Of a stretch of 64,000 bases of DNA, positions 1-12,959 are shown piece by piece; within the stretch, counting starts at the first letter, position 1, and each line of letters starts with the position of its first letter. The stretch is from Ipomoea triloba (Eukaryota; Streptophyta; Magnoliopsida; Solanales; Convolvulaceae): positions 17,666,091 through 17,730,090 of the forward strand of contig NC_044919.1 in the NCBI RefSeq assembly GCF_003576645.1. Direction: 5' to 3'. The position numbers and the translations under genes are program-made. The notes under the pieces were generated by a model that saw only the letters and a program-made list of their open reading frames with translations, made no database searches and was not told the origin of the DNA.

Positions 1-146
1 ATTAGGAGGCGCATGAATGTATTTGAAAATAGGTTGATCCGAATAGAGAATGAAGATTCACCATCACTTAATTAGAACTACAACTAGTGATTACATTTAA
101 TAGGTATATAAAGTTAATGGAGAGAACCTTTAGTTGTTGTTTATTA

Positions 147-407
147 CTACCTCCGTCCCATTTTGTTTGTCTGATTCGGTTAACGAGGCTTGACTGGAGT
201 TATTTTTAATTCAATTTTTCATAATATTAAATTTAGTATTAGTATATAAAATTTATATATTTAGAAACTACATTAAAAGTACTATTAAACACAAAAAAAT
301 CAAATTTAAAAATAATTAAAAATTACTAAAGAAAATAAGTAATGAAGAAAGAGTTGGTTTGACCAATGAATAGTAAACAGGACAGGTAAAATCGGACAGA
401 GAGGGAG
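147..407. mobile_element. Stowaway-type MITE (Tc1/mariner)
   Basis: The left end reads CTACCTCCGTCCCATTTTGT. The right end, reverse complemented, reads CTCCCTCTCTGTCCGATTTT, so the two ends form an imperfect terminal inverted repeat of the classic plant Stowaway pattern. A TA dinucleotide flanks both sides (145-146 and 408-409), the expected target duplication. The 261-bp interior is AT-rich and has no coding potential. It is non-autonomous and would depend on a mariner-like transposase encoded elsewhere. Confidence 0.85.
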
Positions 408-409
408 TA

Positions 410-2050
410 TATAAATAAATACATAGTAACTAACTTATGTTATTTTTGGACTTTATTATACAAAGTGGCTAAATTTTTATCATTACAGAGTGTTTAGAAC
501 TCATGATATTAATATTGTTTCTTTTAACTTTAGTATTAACGTAAAATAAAAATTTCTATTACTTTTATAACTATATGTATATAAGTTGTGACTTTTGGAA
601 AATTTTGTTTGACGCCTTGAAGGATATAGATATCATGTGGTTTTTTTTTTTGGGGCATTTGGCATAAGGTTATTACCTCATTTTGGATATTCTTATATTT
701 TGTATTACAATGCAGGTTACTTCTAAGATGATTAGTATAGTAACAGTGTGCTTTTGGATGATGTAAGTTCACTTCATTTATTTAAAAGAAATATGTATAT
801 ATGTTAACTCTATATTGATACGAAATTTATTTTTATTTTGCTATGATTATTGATGCTTTTAGCTAATTTAAAGTTATTATGGTTATGTTGTGTTGGACTA
901 GCTTCATGTCATTAAGTTGTCTCATGGAATATATATTGTTTAGCAGTTACATTAGCTAGGGAGTTTACATAGTTGTTCTAAATTTTTCTCCACTTAAAGT
1001 TTTTATTTTTTCTTAAAATAAGGTTTTATAGATTCCTTTTAGCTTGAATTATGAGCTTTGTTTAGGAATATGTAACTTGAATTGCACACTACATTTTTCT
1101 TGGTCCTCCTCCCATCTCGTTGGATTGGTTGAATTGTTAGTTAAATGCTTCAATATACACCTTTGATATATATGTGAAATTGCATGCATGATCCTTAATT
1201 GCAAATTATTATTTATTCAATTATACTAAGTATATCCTCATTGGCTATTTTTATTTACCATGTGGCAAAACTATTGATGAAAAGCATACCTAACACTGCA
1301 TTGAAAGTAAAAATAAAAAATAAAAAATTGTATGAAGTAGATTTGACATTTTTACTTTGGCGTTGTTTTTGTCTTAACTAAAAATGTTGATTTGTACATT
1401 CTCACACTCACACCTTTTGAAATAGCCAATAGATACATTACTATGGCTATTTGTTAGCTATAATTACTATCGATCTTTGCTTTTAGTCTTTACAAAGTTG
1501 TGTGAAACATTTCATTTTGGTAGTGATGATGAAGTCTTTTAATTAATATATTGAGTTTACTTTGAATGCATTATTGTACAAATTAAATTTTAAATTATAC
1601 TAATACAATATCTATAATTACAAGATAATGTCGATGAGCAAACAATGTATTACAAAAATTAACATTTAATAAGAATCAACAATATATACAAAATTAGACC
1701 CAAAAAAATAATATTTGACAATAAAATATAACATTCAGTAACATAGAAACTATAATATATTGAGGGAAATTTTTTTAGTAATTAGTAATATTAATGACGG
1801 GATTCACCATCATTAAAATTAAATAATATATGAGAGAAAATTATGTTAGTGAGTAAGTGAAAATTATGTTAGTGAGTAAGTATTAATGACGGTAATCTTT
1901 TTCATAAAAAGAACATAACATTTTAGTGATGGTAAATTGGTAACTATACAATTAGTATATGCTTTTTAATGACAACATTATTATATCTAGTCATTATTTG
2001 TTTTTATTCTCAAAAGAAATAACGACAAATCGTGACCATAAATTTATCTT
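410..2050. other. AT-rich intergenic DNA, no gene seen
   Basis: Only short open frames without recognisable domains occur here. A 22-bp direct duplication (GAAAATTATGTTAGTGAGTA and a few more bases) lies near 1836-1880. Nothing else is recognisable. Confidence 0.6.
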
Positions 2051-2056
2051 CATTAA

Positions 2057-2135
2057 CAGCACGTTTGGTCCACGGAATGAATTTGGAGGGAATAGGAATG
2101 CTATTCCACAGGGAATGGAATAGGTAATGAACAAT
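2057..2135. mobile_element. Terminus of a Harbinger-like MITE (partial)
   Basis: The sequence TAA followed by CAGCACGTTTGGTCCACGGA matches the left end of the element at 44291 (CAGTACGTTTGGTTCACGGA), including the preceding TAA that serves as a 3-bp target site there. The matching opposite end is not found nearby, so this is probably a truncated copy. Confidence 0.5.
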
Positions 2136-2247
2136 TTTCTTGTAGTGGTTGGACATCAGAGGCTGGACATTAGAGGCTGAGAGGTTATTAGCATAATGGT
2201 TTGAAGTATTTTGGAGTTAAAGAGTTTGTACTGTCTCCGAAAATATT

Positions 2248-2265
2248 TAATAATAATAATAATAC

Positions 2266-2318
<53 letters not shown>
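2248..2318. repeat. (AAT)n microsatellite
   Basis: A run of about 23 trinucleotide AAT units with one interruption. The polyasparagine open frame across it is an artefact of the repeat. Confidence 0.95.
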
Positions 2319-2319
<1 letters not shown>

Positions 2320-2677
2320 CCACGTTTGTAATTGTACATCTCTATCTGTATCCCAAGATTTCTTCTTTTTCCTTTAACTTTATTTGGTTTTGAATCCTAC
2401 TGAGAGGTAGGTTGCGTCCAAGTTCAACGTTAATTAAGAATTAATTAAATACCACAAAATTTAATACAAATAATACTTTTAAACGGAACAAAAAATTTGT
2501 ATCATTATTACTAAACGGTAACAAGATACAGTGTCCAGGCCAGCTGTCCCACCCAATAAAGGTGCCTATAATCCAGCAAAGGAATTAGTCACTGTGTCCG
2601 ACGATAGAAACCATAGGCTACACCCAAAAAACAAGATACACGGTGTTATTCACCAATTTAATTAGGAAGCATCCTTT

Positions 2678-2681
<4 letters not shown>

Positions 2682-2721
<40 letters not shown>
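2682..2721. repeat. (TA)n microsatellite
   Basis: About 20 uninterrupted TA units. Confidence 0.95.
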
Positions 2722-2726
<5 letters not shown>

Positions 2727-2834
2727 AAGAATGAATGAACAAGGAGAATCCTTAAAAAATAAAAGATAAAAAAGGGAAAGAAAATTGAACAAGGAAGCAT
2801 CCTTTTTAAATTAATTAGGAATAATTTAAAAAGG

Positions 2835-3490
2835 CCACCGAATTATATCTAAAAAATCAATTTTAACTTTCAACTCTGTAATTGGGTTTATGAACATTTC
2901 AAAATTATGTAATTAAATCAAAGTTGACATGTTCCTCCCGTTATTGCTGACGCGTCCGTCATATCATTAACAAATTATTTTATTACTTTATTTTAATCAT
3001 TTTAAATAAAATACAATTAAAAAGAAAACTCCTTTGTTCCAGGTCAATGACGAAGAAATGGCATTGGTCTTAGGACAGGTTTGTTTCCAAGCAAGTGATG
3101 AAGAAAACATCTTCATTTCTGGCTTGGAGATTAAAACGGGTTCTTCGTTTCCGGCCTATAGACGAAAAGAAGGTCTTCATCTCCGGCCAATACAAAGAAA
3201 ATGTCTTCGTCTCCGATGGAGGCTAAGGGTTTTTTATTTTTATTTTATTTTATTTCAAATTATTAAAAGAAATTTAAAAATAATATTTTAATATAAAAAC
3301 GGATACATCAGCGGTAACTATAGGAAAATATATTTAAAATAATATTTTTAATATAATGACTAACACGTCATCGATAATCGAAAGAACATGTCAATTTTGA
3401 TTTAATTACATAATTTTAGAATATTCAAGAACTTAATTGTAATTTTTTTGAGTTCAATGATCCAATTGTAATTTCGTAGTTGCATTATCT
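2835..3490. mobile_element. Foldback MITE with long inverted ends
   Basis: The left arm at about 2835-2960 and the right arm at about 3350-3485 are inverted copies. For example TTATGTAATTAAATCAAAGT on the left pairs with the complement of ATTTTGATTTAATTACATAA on the right, and GACATGTTC is shared. The middle (3034-3230) is richer in GC and contains repeats of a motif like GACGAAGAAATG/CTTCATCTCCGGC. It gives an 85-codon open frame with no family I recognise. No convincing target duplication was found, so the exact ends are approximate. Confidence 0.55.
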
Positions 3491-3629
3491 ATATATTCGA
3501 GCATTAATTGAATTATTTAATAACAAACAAGAAAAATAGATATAATGTTGTGATTGAAAGCATCAAATAACAGATGAGAGGGTGGGATGATGCTAAAAGG
3601 AGAAATGCAACTGCCGCAAGCGATGCGTC

Positions 3630-3917
3630 TTAAAATATAACCCAAAAGTGAAAGTGTGAAAAGATCAGAGTGGCATGGGAAACGGATAACGTAGCGTCTG
3701 CAACAATGTCGTAAACGTTAGCATCAATGTTTTGTCGAGACGTACGATGAGTCAAAACGGCATTCATCATCTCAAAACATAAACTGATATTGCAGCAAGC
3801 GGAAGCAATCGGCCCGTGAAAGAAAGCGCTCTTCCTTCTGTCCTTAACGCGGATGTGGGCGCTACACTTCGCTTTCACCCTTAGCTTGCATAACAACGCC
3901 ATGCCATCGCCGACCAA
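3630..3917 (-). CDS. Hypothetical 95-residue open frame, possible gene fragment
   Basis: An ATG-initiated frame of 95 codons in a stretch with clearly higher GC than its surroundings. The predicted protein is cysteine- and histidine-rich without a regular metal-binding spacing. I recognise no domain, signal peptide or clear membrane segment. Base composition suggests a coding ancestor, possibly an exon fragment carried by a transposon, but no partner exon or element ends were identified. It may not be a real gene. Confidence 0.2.
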   Translation of the reverse strand: MVGDGMALLCKLRVKAKCSAHIRVKDRRKSAFFHGPIASACCNISLCFEMMNAVLTHRTSRQNIDANVYDIVADATLSVSHATLIFSHFHFWVIF

Positions 3918-4159
3918 TGCTTATTAGGTGGACCATATCTATACTATATATAAAAGTAAAATTCTCCTATTTCGTTTTTTTGGTCCAAACTTTTGTATTC
4001 AATTAATAATATTTTATTGGTTAAATAATTAATAAAGCTTATTTGGTAAGAAAATGTAAAATAAAAATTAACTAATATCTATTAATTGGTAATATTGTTT
4101 CTATATTCATGTATTAACGTAATAACATAATGTCGTGTAGAAAAGACATATTAATTAGG

Positions 4160-4540
<381 letters not shown>

Positions 4541-4789
4541 AATTCATATGCGGCCTGCACAGTACGTGCGGTCGTGTGGCCCAACATATGCCGCTGGATT
4601 GAGGTGATCTGACGGTGGATGTTATATATTAGGATTTAGGAAGTTTAATTCGCGTAAGTTAAGTGGGGGTTGTATGGTAATTGTAAGTGGGGAATGTAAT
4701 GTTAGGGTACAGAATGCACCAACAAACGTATTAAAACACATCATTCTACATGGCTAAAGAAATAAAGGATCTCTAGTGCAAGATTGAGG

Positions 4790-5420
4790 GTGGAAAGAAC
4801 CGACCGACTAATCGGTGCCTGTTGTCTACCAGCCCATTCTCAAAAGAAATCTAGCAGTACTGTGCACCAATGACCCAAGCGATCATGTATTGGATTTTCA
4901 AGCAAAGATGATGGTAATAGATACACATAACCCTATGTACTATTGTGTTTTATTTTCAACTCTTGGCTCTTGGTGGGGCGGCACAATGATGGTTCTTATC
5001 ACTCCCCCCACCCCCACCCCCACCCCCAAGTTTATCAATTGCTTTGAGACCCTAGCAGACCTATTCCTAACACACTTCACCGGAAGTATGAAATCAAAGA
5101 AACACTTCATGGCGTTAACTCCTTACAACAAGGAGAGTCAGCAACGTTGAAAGAATTCCTATCTAATTGGAAATTTTCTGTCTTTAATAAAATTGCAGAT
5201 TAATTTACTCTCCTGAGACATCGTCTTCTCGAAATCTCAAGAAAGTGGGGAACTGGATGATTGATAATGTACATTGCCGATTGAATGGATCGGTCCAAGA
5301 AAATAACTGAATGAAGGAATCCCAAGAAGAAGGCCAAGTACAAGATAATGACGAAGTTTTGATATGATTAGACTTATTATCCATATCATATTAAGAATTG
5401 GGTCTACATTACGTCAGACC
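4790..5420 (+). pseudogene. Ty3/gypsy gag remnant
   Basis: The reading frame from 4815 contains residues typical of the plant retrotransposon gag domain (Retrotrans_gag): NDPSDHVLDFQAKMM, then a segment where the conserved tryptophan block appears as GSWWGG, then FETLADLFLTHF and MKSKKHFMAL. After a frame break near 5150 it continues as TLKEFLSNWKFSVF. The conserved order matches gag of Ty3/gypsy elements, but frameshifts and an inserted proline/threonine repeat (CCCCCA units near 5005-5029) show it is dead. No LTRs or pol were seen nearby. Confidence 0.6.
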
Positions 5421-5513
5421 CTTGACTTTCAATATAATTAGGACTCTGAACAGGAAGCAGTCTAGTATTTTTATTCACTATAGGGCTCTAAGCACAAATT
5501 ATGTATAAATACC

Positions 5514-5536
5514 TCCCCCCCCCCCCCCCCCCCCCT
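5514..5536. repeat. Poly-C tract
   Basis: About 20 consecutive C residues. Such homopolymers are unusual in this AT-rich region, and their length is often misassembled. Confidence 0.9.
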
Positions 5537-5539
5537 CCA

Positions 5540-6466
5540 TAAACAAATAAGGGACAGACAATATGCAACGATTCAATACCTATATTATTGCCATATTTTC
5601 CGATTTTCTATATACTTGTTCTAACGATTGTGTTGGTCAGCCGTTGACTATCCAAAAGTCATAAAACAAACATGTTGTTAAAAATTGCACGCTAAAGTAT
5701 TAAAAAATTGCAATTTGCTAGTGCTGCATGCCCCCAAGTTCCACTCATTGAAAAGGCCTTGGCCAGTAAAGAGGTCCTCTCATGTCTGAAAAACCATAGT
5801 ATCGAAATAGTTATGAAATTATGTAATGTAGATATGTAACACAATATAAAGCAATAAATGAAGCACAAAACATAAGTACACAACTGAATTTGATAACGCA
5901 GTTGGAGAACACTTCCTAATCTGCAGGGCCACGCCTAAAAATTTATTCACTTAGGATCAACCCGCGATTTTTACAATTACAAAGTTCAGTGAATTATAAA
6001 ACTAGATCTACCACCTATTTAAACATTAACCTCATAAAACAACTCTATGAAAAAGTTTACAAGTACAGTTTGAACTAATTCTACCAATTAAACAAACTAT
6101 AACCAACCTAAATTTCAACACAGCTTGTACAAATATAAAGTGTAGCCAGATTCTCTAGATAATACACCAGTCTTTTCCATGTTTTGAAGTTTCCTCGCAG
6201 CCTATTTCAAATAATTCCTTGCAGCACCTTCCAAATAATATTACTATTTTTACTTTCTGGAAACTTCACTTTTTCTTCATTACATAGTTCCCTATTTATA
6301 GGGTCTTGGATGGACACCTAAAAAGAAACTCACCCTGTAAATAATGAGTTAATCCATGTGTTCACCATGTAAATAGGGAGTTAATCCTATGTATTTAACC
6401 ACCTTTCACTTAAAGCCTCTAATAGATTGGTTATAAATTTTCTCCACCACACACTTTATTGAGTAA
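5540..6466. other. Intergenic DNA, no gene seen
   Basis: Short open frames only, and no recognisable domain or repeat. Confidence 0.6.
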
Positions 6467-6474
6467 TTTCAGGG

Positions 6475-7059
6475 CAGGGCGGCCCTGGCCATGTTAGGTC
6501 AGGGCGACTGCACAGGGCCCCCAATTTTTGGGGCCTAATTTTTTTAAAAAATATTTTACGTATAGTTCAATATTTTTATACTTGATAAGTATTTTTTAGA
6601 ATCTATATATTGGTCTTAATTGTAAGTGAAAATAAAATTTTAAAAGTAATTGACATCGAAATTTGTATTTAAATATGCACGGAAATGTCACTAATTTTGA
6701 ATTAAATTTTGAAATGTATTTTTTTCTTTGTTGAATTTTATGCCTAATATTTAGAGAAAAAAAAATTACTTTTTCACTTTTGTCATAAAATACAATAACT
6801 TGACGTCTATATGAATTATTTGAACTCAATTATCTTAGTTATACAGATTTTCTAGATCTTCTAGACTTATATCTTTATATTTCATAGGTCTTTTAGATTA
6901 AGTTGTCAAAAAAAAAAAAATCTCTTCGCCCCTATGTTCTTGTTTCTTTATTATTATCTTTGTGTCTTCGTTTTACTCTATTATAATCTTGAAATAAAAA
7001 TAGTGAAGGTCCAAATTAAACTATTAAATCGAGCCCTTATTTTTAATGGAACCACCCTG
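6475..7059. mobile_element. hAT-type non-autonomous element
   Basis: The ends read CAGGGCGGCCCTGG at the left and, reverse complemented, CAGGGTGGTTCC at the right. They are flanked by the 8-bp sequences TTTCAGGG (6467-6474) and TTTCAGGA (7060-7067), which match at seven of eight positions, as expected for an hAT target duplication. The subterminal GGGCCCCCAATTTTTGGGGC is shared with the element ending at 27934, so they are one family. No transposase is encoded. Confidence 0.75.
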
Positions 7060-7799
7060 TTTCAGGACCTTAATTAATATCATCATGCATTCCACAAATG
7101 TAATTACATCCCATATCTTTCAATTCTCATATATATTTTTTTAATAAAATAATAATTGAATCAACATATGCCAATAAAAAACCAAGTACTAAAATATATT
7201 AAACTAATATAATTATATTCATAATTATACCACCTTAATATATTTTCGTACTAAGAGGTTCAGATGGAATTAGATTGCACGGGTGTTATAATAAGCTGGT
7301 TGTCAAAGAAATTGTATGACCAGTCTCATGCAAATCACATTTGTTTTATTGATGTGTCAATATTATGTTAGCTTCTCATGAAATTGTTATTGTTGCGCCA
7401 TGTTAGGAGGTTAGTGAGCCTAATTAACTAGAGCAGCTGGATGGCTCTTAGTATGGGTCTCATTCTTGGGAAAGTTTCCCACCAAAACTTTATCCTTCCT
7501 TTGATTTCTGTTGCACAATAATATCTTTTTTTCAATTTTGATTGTCAAAAAAAATATTAATTTTCGTAATCGTTCATCAAATTTTGATATATTCAATTAA
7601 TCATATCATTAAAATGAATAATATCATTTAATTATCAAAAATAGTATTTTTAATCAAATAATTGGCAATTTTTATTTGATAAAAGAGCACAAGCAAGATC
7701 TAAATAAATCTAATTTCTTTTATTATTGTATATATTTTGTGGTATATAAAAAATTCTATAGTAACAATCAACATGACTATATGAGTACCAATGTACTAC

Positions 7800-8255
7800 G
7801 GGTCACACTTGTGTGAGGTCGTCTCACGGATCCTTATTCGTGAGACGGGTCGGGTCGGGTCAAAGCACCATGCAAATGTCATACTTATATGTGCAAATCT
7901 CATACTTATATGCTCAAATATAACACTAATGAAAAATACAATTTTTGTTACTTATAAGAGAAAAAGTAATACATTTTTCATAATAAGTAATGTTGACAAG
8001 TGTCTCTCATTTATAAGGGCAAATATGATACTTTTGAGGGAAAATGTAATACTTTTAAATCGAAATGTAAAAGTATTGTATTTTCCCTTAAAAGTATTAC
8101 ATTTACCCTAATAAGTAACAAAAATTTTATTCCTGATTAGTATTACATTTAAGCATATAAGTATGACATTTGTGCATATAAGTGTTACATTTGTATCGTG
8201 ACCCGACCCGACCCGACCCGTCTCATGGTGGGACGGTCTCACACAAGTTTTTGCC
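7800..8255. mobile_element. MULE-type foldback MITE, copy A
   Basis: A 456-bp element flanked by a perfect 9-bp duplication ATGTACTAC (7791-7799 and 8256-8264). The ends are GGGTCACACTTGTGTGAGG and, reverse complemented, GGCAAAAACTTGTGTGAGAC. Almost the whole element folds on itself: GTCGGGTCGGGTC near the left matches GACCCGACCCGACCCGAC near the right, and the TATGTGCAAAT/CATACTTATATG blocks recur inverted. The 9-bp duplication is the Mutator-superfamily signature. Two more copies lie at 53224-57715 (interrupted) and 57054-57513. The 106-residue open frame inside is not a gene. Confidence 0.9.
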
Positions 8256-8775
8256 ATGTACTACTCGTATAATTACGTACTTTTACATTATTATATTGAG
8301 TATCATTAGAAATCATTATCAGTAAATAACCAGAACAATCATATATGGCATATATAATATTATCAAGTACTCTTAGTATTGATGTCAACTGACATTGTAA
8401 TTTTTCTGTATAATTTGGCTCCAAACATAATTTTTATGGCTTCATAGACTCACCGACAAAACTAATAATGCATGGTTTACCTCATCTTTCCCCCGCAGGT
8501 ATTTTGTTTTACCTCATCTGACCTTTTCCTTTTGGAGCTTTCTGGGCATGCATGTCAGAGTGTGTGTCGGTGAGAGAGAGAGAGAGAGAAAAGAAAAGAG
8601 AAGTGCATATGATGATGAATCAACAACCAAGAACGAACTAACACACATGCCACGATAAAGCACCAGCAGATGTGATGTTTAAGCCATTAATGAGCACTTG
8701 GAGTCCTACACTAACCATGGATTAACAAATCAAAAGCAAAAGAGAATGAAAAAATATAGTGTGATAAAAGATCCC

Positions 8776-8808
<33 letters not shown>

Positions 8809-9933
8809 AGCTACTAATGGTGCTGCACAACTTTGTATCTTCCTGCATTCAGATGCAACCTCCCCTACCTATGCTCTCAAGATGTTCTCTCTTGTTGCTA
8901 ACTTCTATGTCCCATATTCCCTCTTATCTTTTTGGCTATTTATTAGACTCAAAAGATCAAGTGATCAACACACACAGAGCAAACAATCATACTTGTTGGG
9001 AGTGAATTAAGGAAGAAAGAAATTATAATTTAGTGAGAAAAGATTAAAAGAATATGGTGTGAATAAAATAAAAATTTAAATTTTATTGTTCAGTGGCACC
9101 CGGTATCCCGGTTGAGAAAGTAGCTATGAACAGATACTACAGTGTAACAGAGTCAATAGTACTCAAAATAAAAAATAAGTAGAAATAGAATAGAGGAAAA
9201 ATGTGAATAAAGACTAAAATGTTAATAATAATAATAATAATGACGGCAAAGTAGTAGTTTACTTTGAAATTTCAATTCTGTGGGCTGTAAAATTACAATT
9301 CCAAACCAAACAATGGAATTGTAAATTCTAAAGAATTGGTAGAAATGGAATTATAATTTCATCCTACCAAACGCGTCATATAGGTATTTTCGATCACATA
9401 TTAGGTAACTACTCCAAATTGTCTACATAAAAGCCATATTCAAACTCAGAGGCCTAAACAAGATACACAACATCTCGAATAGCAACTCAATCATAAAATC
9501 TCAACAATAATTTAACAATAATTGTAGAGACCTTCTCAGTAACTAATCACATAATCTCGAATATAAAATTCAATCATATTAAACGTAAATATTCAAGCAC
9601 TTGCCTAAAAAAAACACATAAAAATCATGAAACAACAAATCATATTGATCGCAACTGTAAAAAAATTTAAAATTTGGAATCGACGCATCCATAGCTAAGC
9701 CAAATAACGCAAGGAAAACCATGAAGAAAAATCCAAAGAGCAACATTTGAAATTCTAGAGAATTGAACGACTGAAAAAAATAAATAAATAAATAAAATAA
9801 AAAACCCAACGAGTATTAAAAACGGGAAAAAAAAAACGTTAACATAAAACATAAATTCTATACAATTAATAAAAACAAAATTCTCCTAAAACTTTCTGCC
9901 TAATACACTTCTATACTATTTTCTCCTATACTA
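8256..9933. other. Intergenic DNA with simple repeats
   Basis: Contains a (GA)n run at about 8572-8590, a poly-A run at about 8775-8807 and a short (AAT)n at about 9224-9241. Short open frames have no recognisable domain. Confidence 0.6.
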
Positions 9934-9936
9934 TTA

Positions 9937-10267
9937 CAGGGCGCTTGGTGGGAGGAAATTACAATTCCATTCCCACGGAATTGCAATTCCCTCATTTTCA
10001 TGGAATTAGAATCACATGGCTCCCCTGTGATTTTAATTCCATGGATTTTAGGGAGAAAAAAAAAATATTCTGAGACAAAATTACCCTTTCTTTTTTAACC
10101 TAAAATTGATACATGACCTTCCCTTCTAAATTATAGCGTGAATTATTCTTCGACTTCCCTTTGTGTATTTTCATTTAATTTAAATCTTTATATGCAACAA
10201 CTATTCAAAATTTGCATTCTTTATATGCAAGAACTCTGACAATTTGTGAATTAATTTGCCAATTATA

Positions 10268-10305
<38 letters not shown>

Positions 10306-10530
10306 CAACAACAACAATAACAATGGGTATTTTAGACTTTATACTACTCATTCCCTCTCAATTCCCATGTATACCAAACATTGGAATTGAAATTCCCAAT
10401 AATTTTAATAATTTTATTCCTACAAACCAAACACTGGAATTAAAACTCCACTTTATTCTCGCATTATTCTTTTCCCATGGAATTGCAATTCTTTTCCCAC
10501 ATAATTCCTTCCCTCTAACCAAACGCCCCG
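9937..10530. mobile_element. PIF/Harbinger-type (Tourist-like) MITE
   Basis: The left end is CAGGGCGCTTGGTGGGAGG and the right end, reverse complemented, is CGGGGCGTTTGGTTAGAGGG. Both are followed inward by runs of AATTCC/GGAATT motifs. A 3-bp TTA flanks each side (9934-9936 and 10531-10533), the usual Harbinger target duplication. The 594-bp body includes an (AAT)n/(AAC)n tract at 10267-10322 and no transposase. Confidence 0.75.
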
Positions 10531-10533
10531 TTA

Positions 10534-11599
10534 AAGTTTGCGAAATAAATATTGTAAAATATGGTAATATAATTCTTATTTGTACTACAATTGTATATTA
10601 AAATATGGTAATACAATTCCTAATACAATATATTCTTTCTTACTTTCCTATTCGTAATACAATTCTAGATTAAAATTACTAATCGTAATAATACAGTAAA
10701 TATACTTCCCTACAACGTAATATTGTAAAATATGGTAATACAATTCCTATTCGTACTACAATTTTACATTAAAATTGCATGAGACGTCGACATAATCGTG
10801 ATCAACAATATACTTGTAGTCAGTACATATACTTCCCTACAATCGTAAACAACAATACTATTCTACAGCATTTGCAAACCGTGAAGAATAACATTAGTCT
10901 GTTGTGCAATTTTATTTTTGTGTTATTAGTAGAAGCTTAAGTTACATTTCTGTGTTATTACTATGTTAAAATCAAATTCTATTCTGTTAAACTGTTACAC
11001 TATAATTCTATCACTATATGTCTTCGTTATTTAACTAATGTATGTTTTTGGTATAAATGCATAATTGAGTTTTAAGTTTTCTCTGTCCGTTATGCAATTT
11101 TACTTTTGTGTTATTGATGTGTTATTAGTAGAAGCTCAAGTGACTATTTCTGTGTTATTACTATGTTAAAGTTGAATTCTATTATATTAAACTGTACTGT
11201 TAGACTATATATCACTATATGTCTTCGTTCTTTTACTAACATGTTTCTAGCATAAATGCATAATTGAGTTTTAAGTTTTATTAGTTTAGGTGATTATTAA
11301 TATTTTTAAATCTTAGTTTGACTACCAAACAACTATACTTCATCTAGGTTGTAAAAAATTGAATACTAAAATGCAAAGTTAAACTGTACCTGCTGAGGTT
11401 ATCATTAATAACAGTCTCTAGTGTAGCTATAATAATACCAAGCACTAAAAACACAAACTAAAGTTTATCACTATGACATGTATAGACAGAAAATTACATC
11501 TCCATAAGCAGTCTCAAGAAGTTAAAATGCATAGAATTTTAAGATTTATTTGAAGAATAAATTCCTGCCAATATACAGCTGCTCATTTTAAAATTCTAC
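10534..11599. other. Intergenic DNA with degenerate internal repeats
   Basis: Two diverged direct copies of a block of about 190 bp are visible (around 10905-11090 and 11095-11280). Both contain GTGTTATTA, TAGAAGCT and ATAAATGCATAATTGAGTTT. Several copies of ATATGGTAATACAATTCCTA occur at 10558-10760. No gene is apparent. Confidence 0.6.
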
Positions 11600-11737
11600 G
11601 TAGAGGCTCAAACCCAACCTACTGAAGCACAATGAGTCAACAGTTGCCTCCACTGAGGCTCAAACCCACTCTCATCATCCATGTGGGAGTGTTAAACGGG
11701 ACACCGGATGCCACTTGACCACAAGGTCTTTGGCACA
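11600..11737 (-). mobile_element. tRNA-derived SINE-like sequence
   Basis: Read on the minus strand, GACCTTGTGGTCAAGTGGC resembles a polymerase III A box, and GTGGGTTTGAGCCTC about 50 bases later resembles a B box, the order expected of a tRNA-derived SINE. Related minus-strand sequences lie at 12698-12782 and 32255-32335. The 3' boundary and target duplications were not resolved. Confidence 0.45.
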
Positions 11738-11869
11738 TGTAGTTCTATTTAGATAAAAAAAGGTTGTTTTCTTTTCGGGTGGTCTATTGTTGTTTGTTTA
11801 CATGTAGTTTTATTGTTACAGAGAAAAATCTCCTAAAATTATTATATTAAATATTTTGGATGCCAAGTA

Positions 11870-12215
11870 AGCACATTGTCGAAGCAAGAATAGTTAATCG
11901 GACACATGAAGGGACCAAAGTTCTTACCCCTGAATGTCTCTCACTCCTTATACGAGATTGTCCTTCAAGTTCCAACATAAACAATTCCCATTGATGCTCG
12001 CATATGCCATGACAATCAACAAAAGCCAAAGCCAAACACTAACTCATGTTGGGTTACTGCTGAAAAAACCGGTGTTTAATCACGGTCAATTGTACGTGAC
12101 TTTTTCTCGAGTCACTCATCCTGATGACCTGAAGATGTTAACTATAGAAAATGATGGACAAGATTCTGTTAGTACTACCAATGTCGTCTACAAAGAGGTC
12201 TTCAATAATGTGTAA
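11870..12215 (+). pseudogene. Helitron helicase C-terminal remnant
   Basis: The frame from about 11934 encodes AYAMTINKSQSQTLTHVGLL, KPVFNHGQLYVTFSRVTHPDDL and a VVYKEVFNNV tail. These correspond to the last motifs of the Pif1-like helicase of plant Helitrons (usually TINKSQGQ and QLYVALSRVT). The preceding EARIVNRTHEGTKVLTPE lies in another frame, joined by a frameshift near 11935. Only the last 115 codons or so of a protein that normally exceeds 1,000 residues remain, so this is a dead fragment. No CTAGT-type terminus was found just downstream. Confidence 0.8.
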
Positions 12216-12697
12216 TTCGAACCGGTGATATTATGTTTTTTTTCAAAGAGCACATTTGCCTAAGTTATAATGTTGAATGAAACTGTAGTTATATCGAAAA
12301 GAAATTTTAGTTGTGTTGAAAGGAAACTGCAGTGTATATAAAACGAAACTGAATATGTTATAGACACAGAGTTACTTTTTACAGAACGACGAGGTAGGGT
12401 TCTGTTTCGATGTCTGGACTATCATGCATTGTGGACCGCAAAATTTGCGCATCATACGCGCTCTAAGTTTATATTGTTGTATGGATTGAGGCCCACGATA
12501 TAATTGTTGGTTAATAGGGGTGGGAGAGGTTATTGGTCCAATGGCTAAAGCCCAATAAATAATTCTGATTTAAAGGGATGGGCTAACCCATCAAGAGAAG
12601 GCAAATTATACTCTGGACCATGATTAACATTGTAATATAGACCATTAATAAATGTTCATTTAAAAATAGATTTTTGAAAAATAAATATTCATTTTGT

Positions 12698-12782
12698 ACC
12701 TACTGAAGTACAAAGAGCCGACATCCCCAATAAGGATCAATAGGATCACAACTATGCCACTTGACCACAAAGCCTTTGGTAA
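12698..12782 (-). mobile_element. SINE-like sequence, second copy (partial)
   Basis: The minus-strand sequence GGCTTTGTGGTCAAGTGGCA matches the A-box block of the copy at 11600-11737, and CCTACTGAAG is shared at the far side. The B-box block is decayed. Confidence 0.4.
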
Positions 12783-12959
12783 ATATTTAGTTTGTTAAAA
12801 AATTAACATTCAATATACAAAATTTGAAATTTATCGAAGTAAATCTACCTTTTAAGGTGAATCTAGACCTGGCAATTATGGACACGACCTGTTAACACGA
12901 CACAAAATCGGACATGAAAATAACGGGTTAGTGTTTAGTCTTAACGTGTCTCGGGTTAT

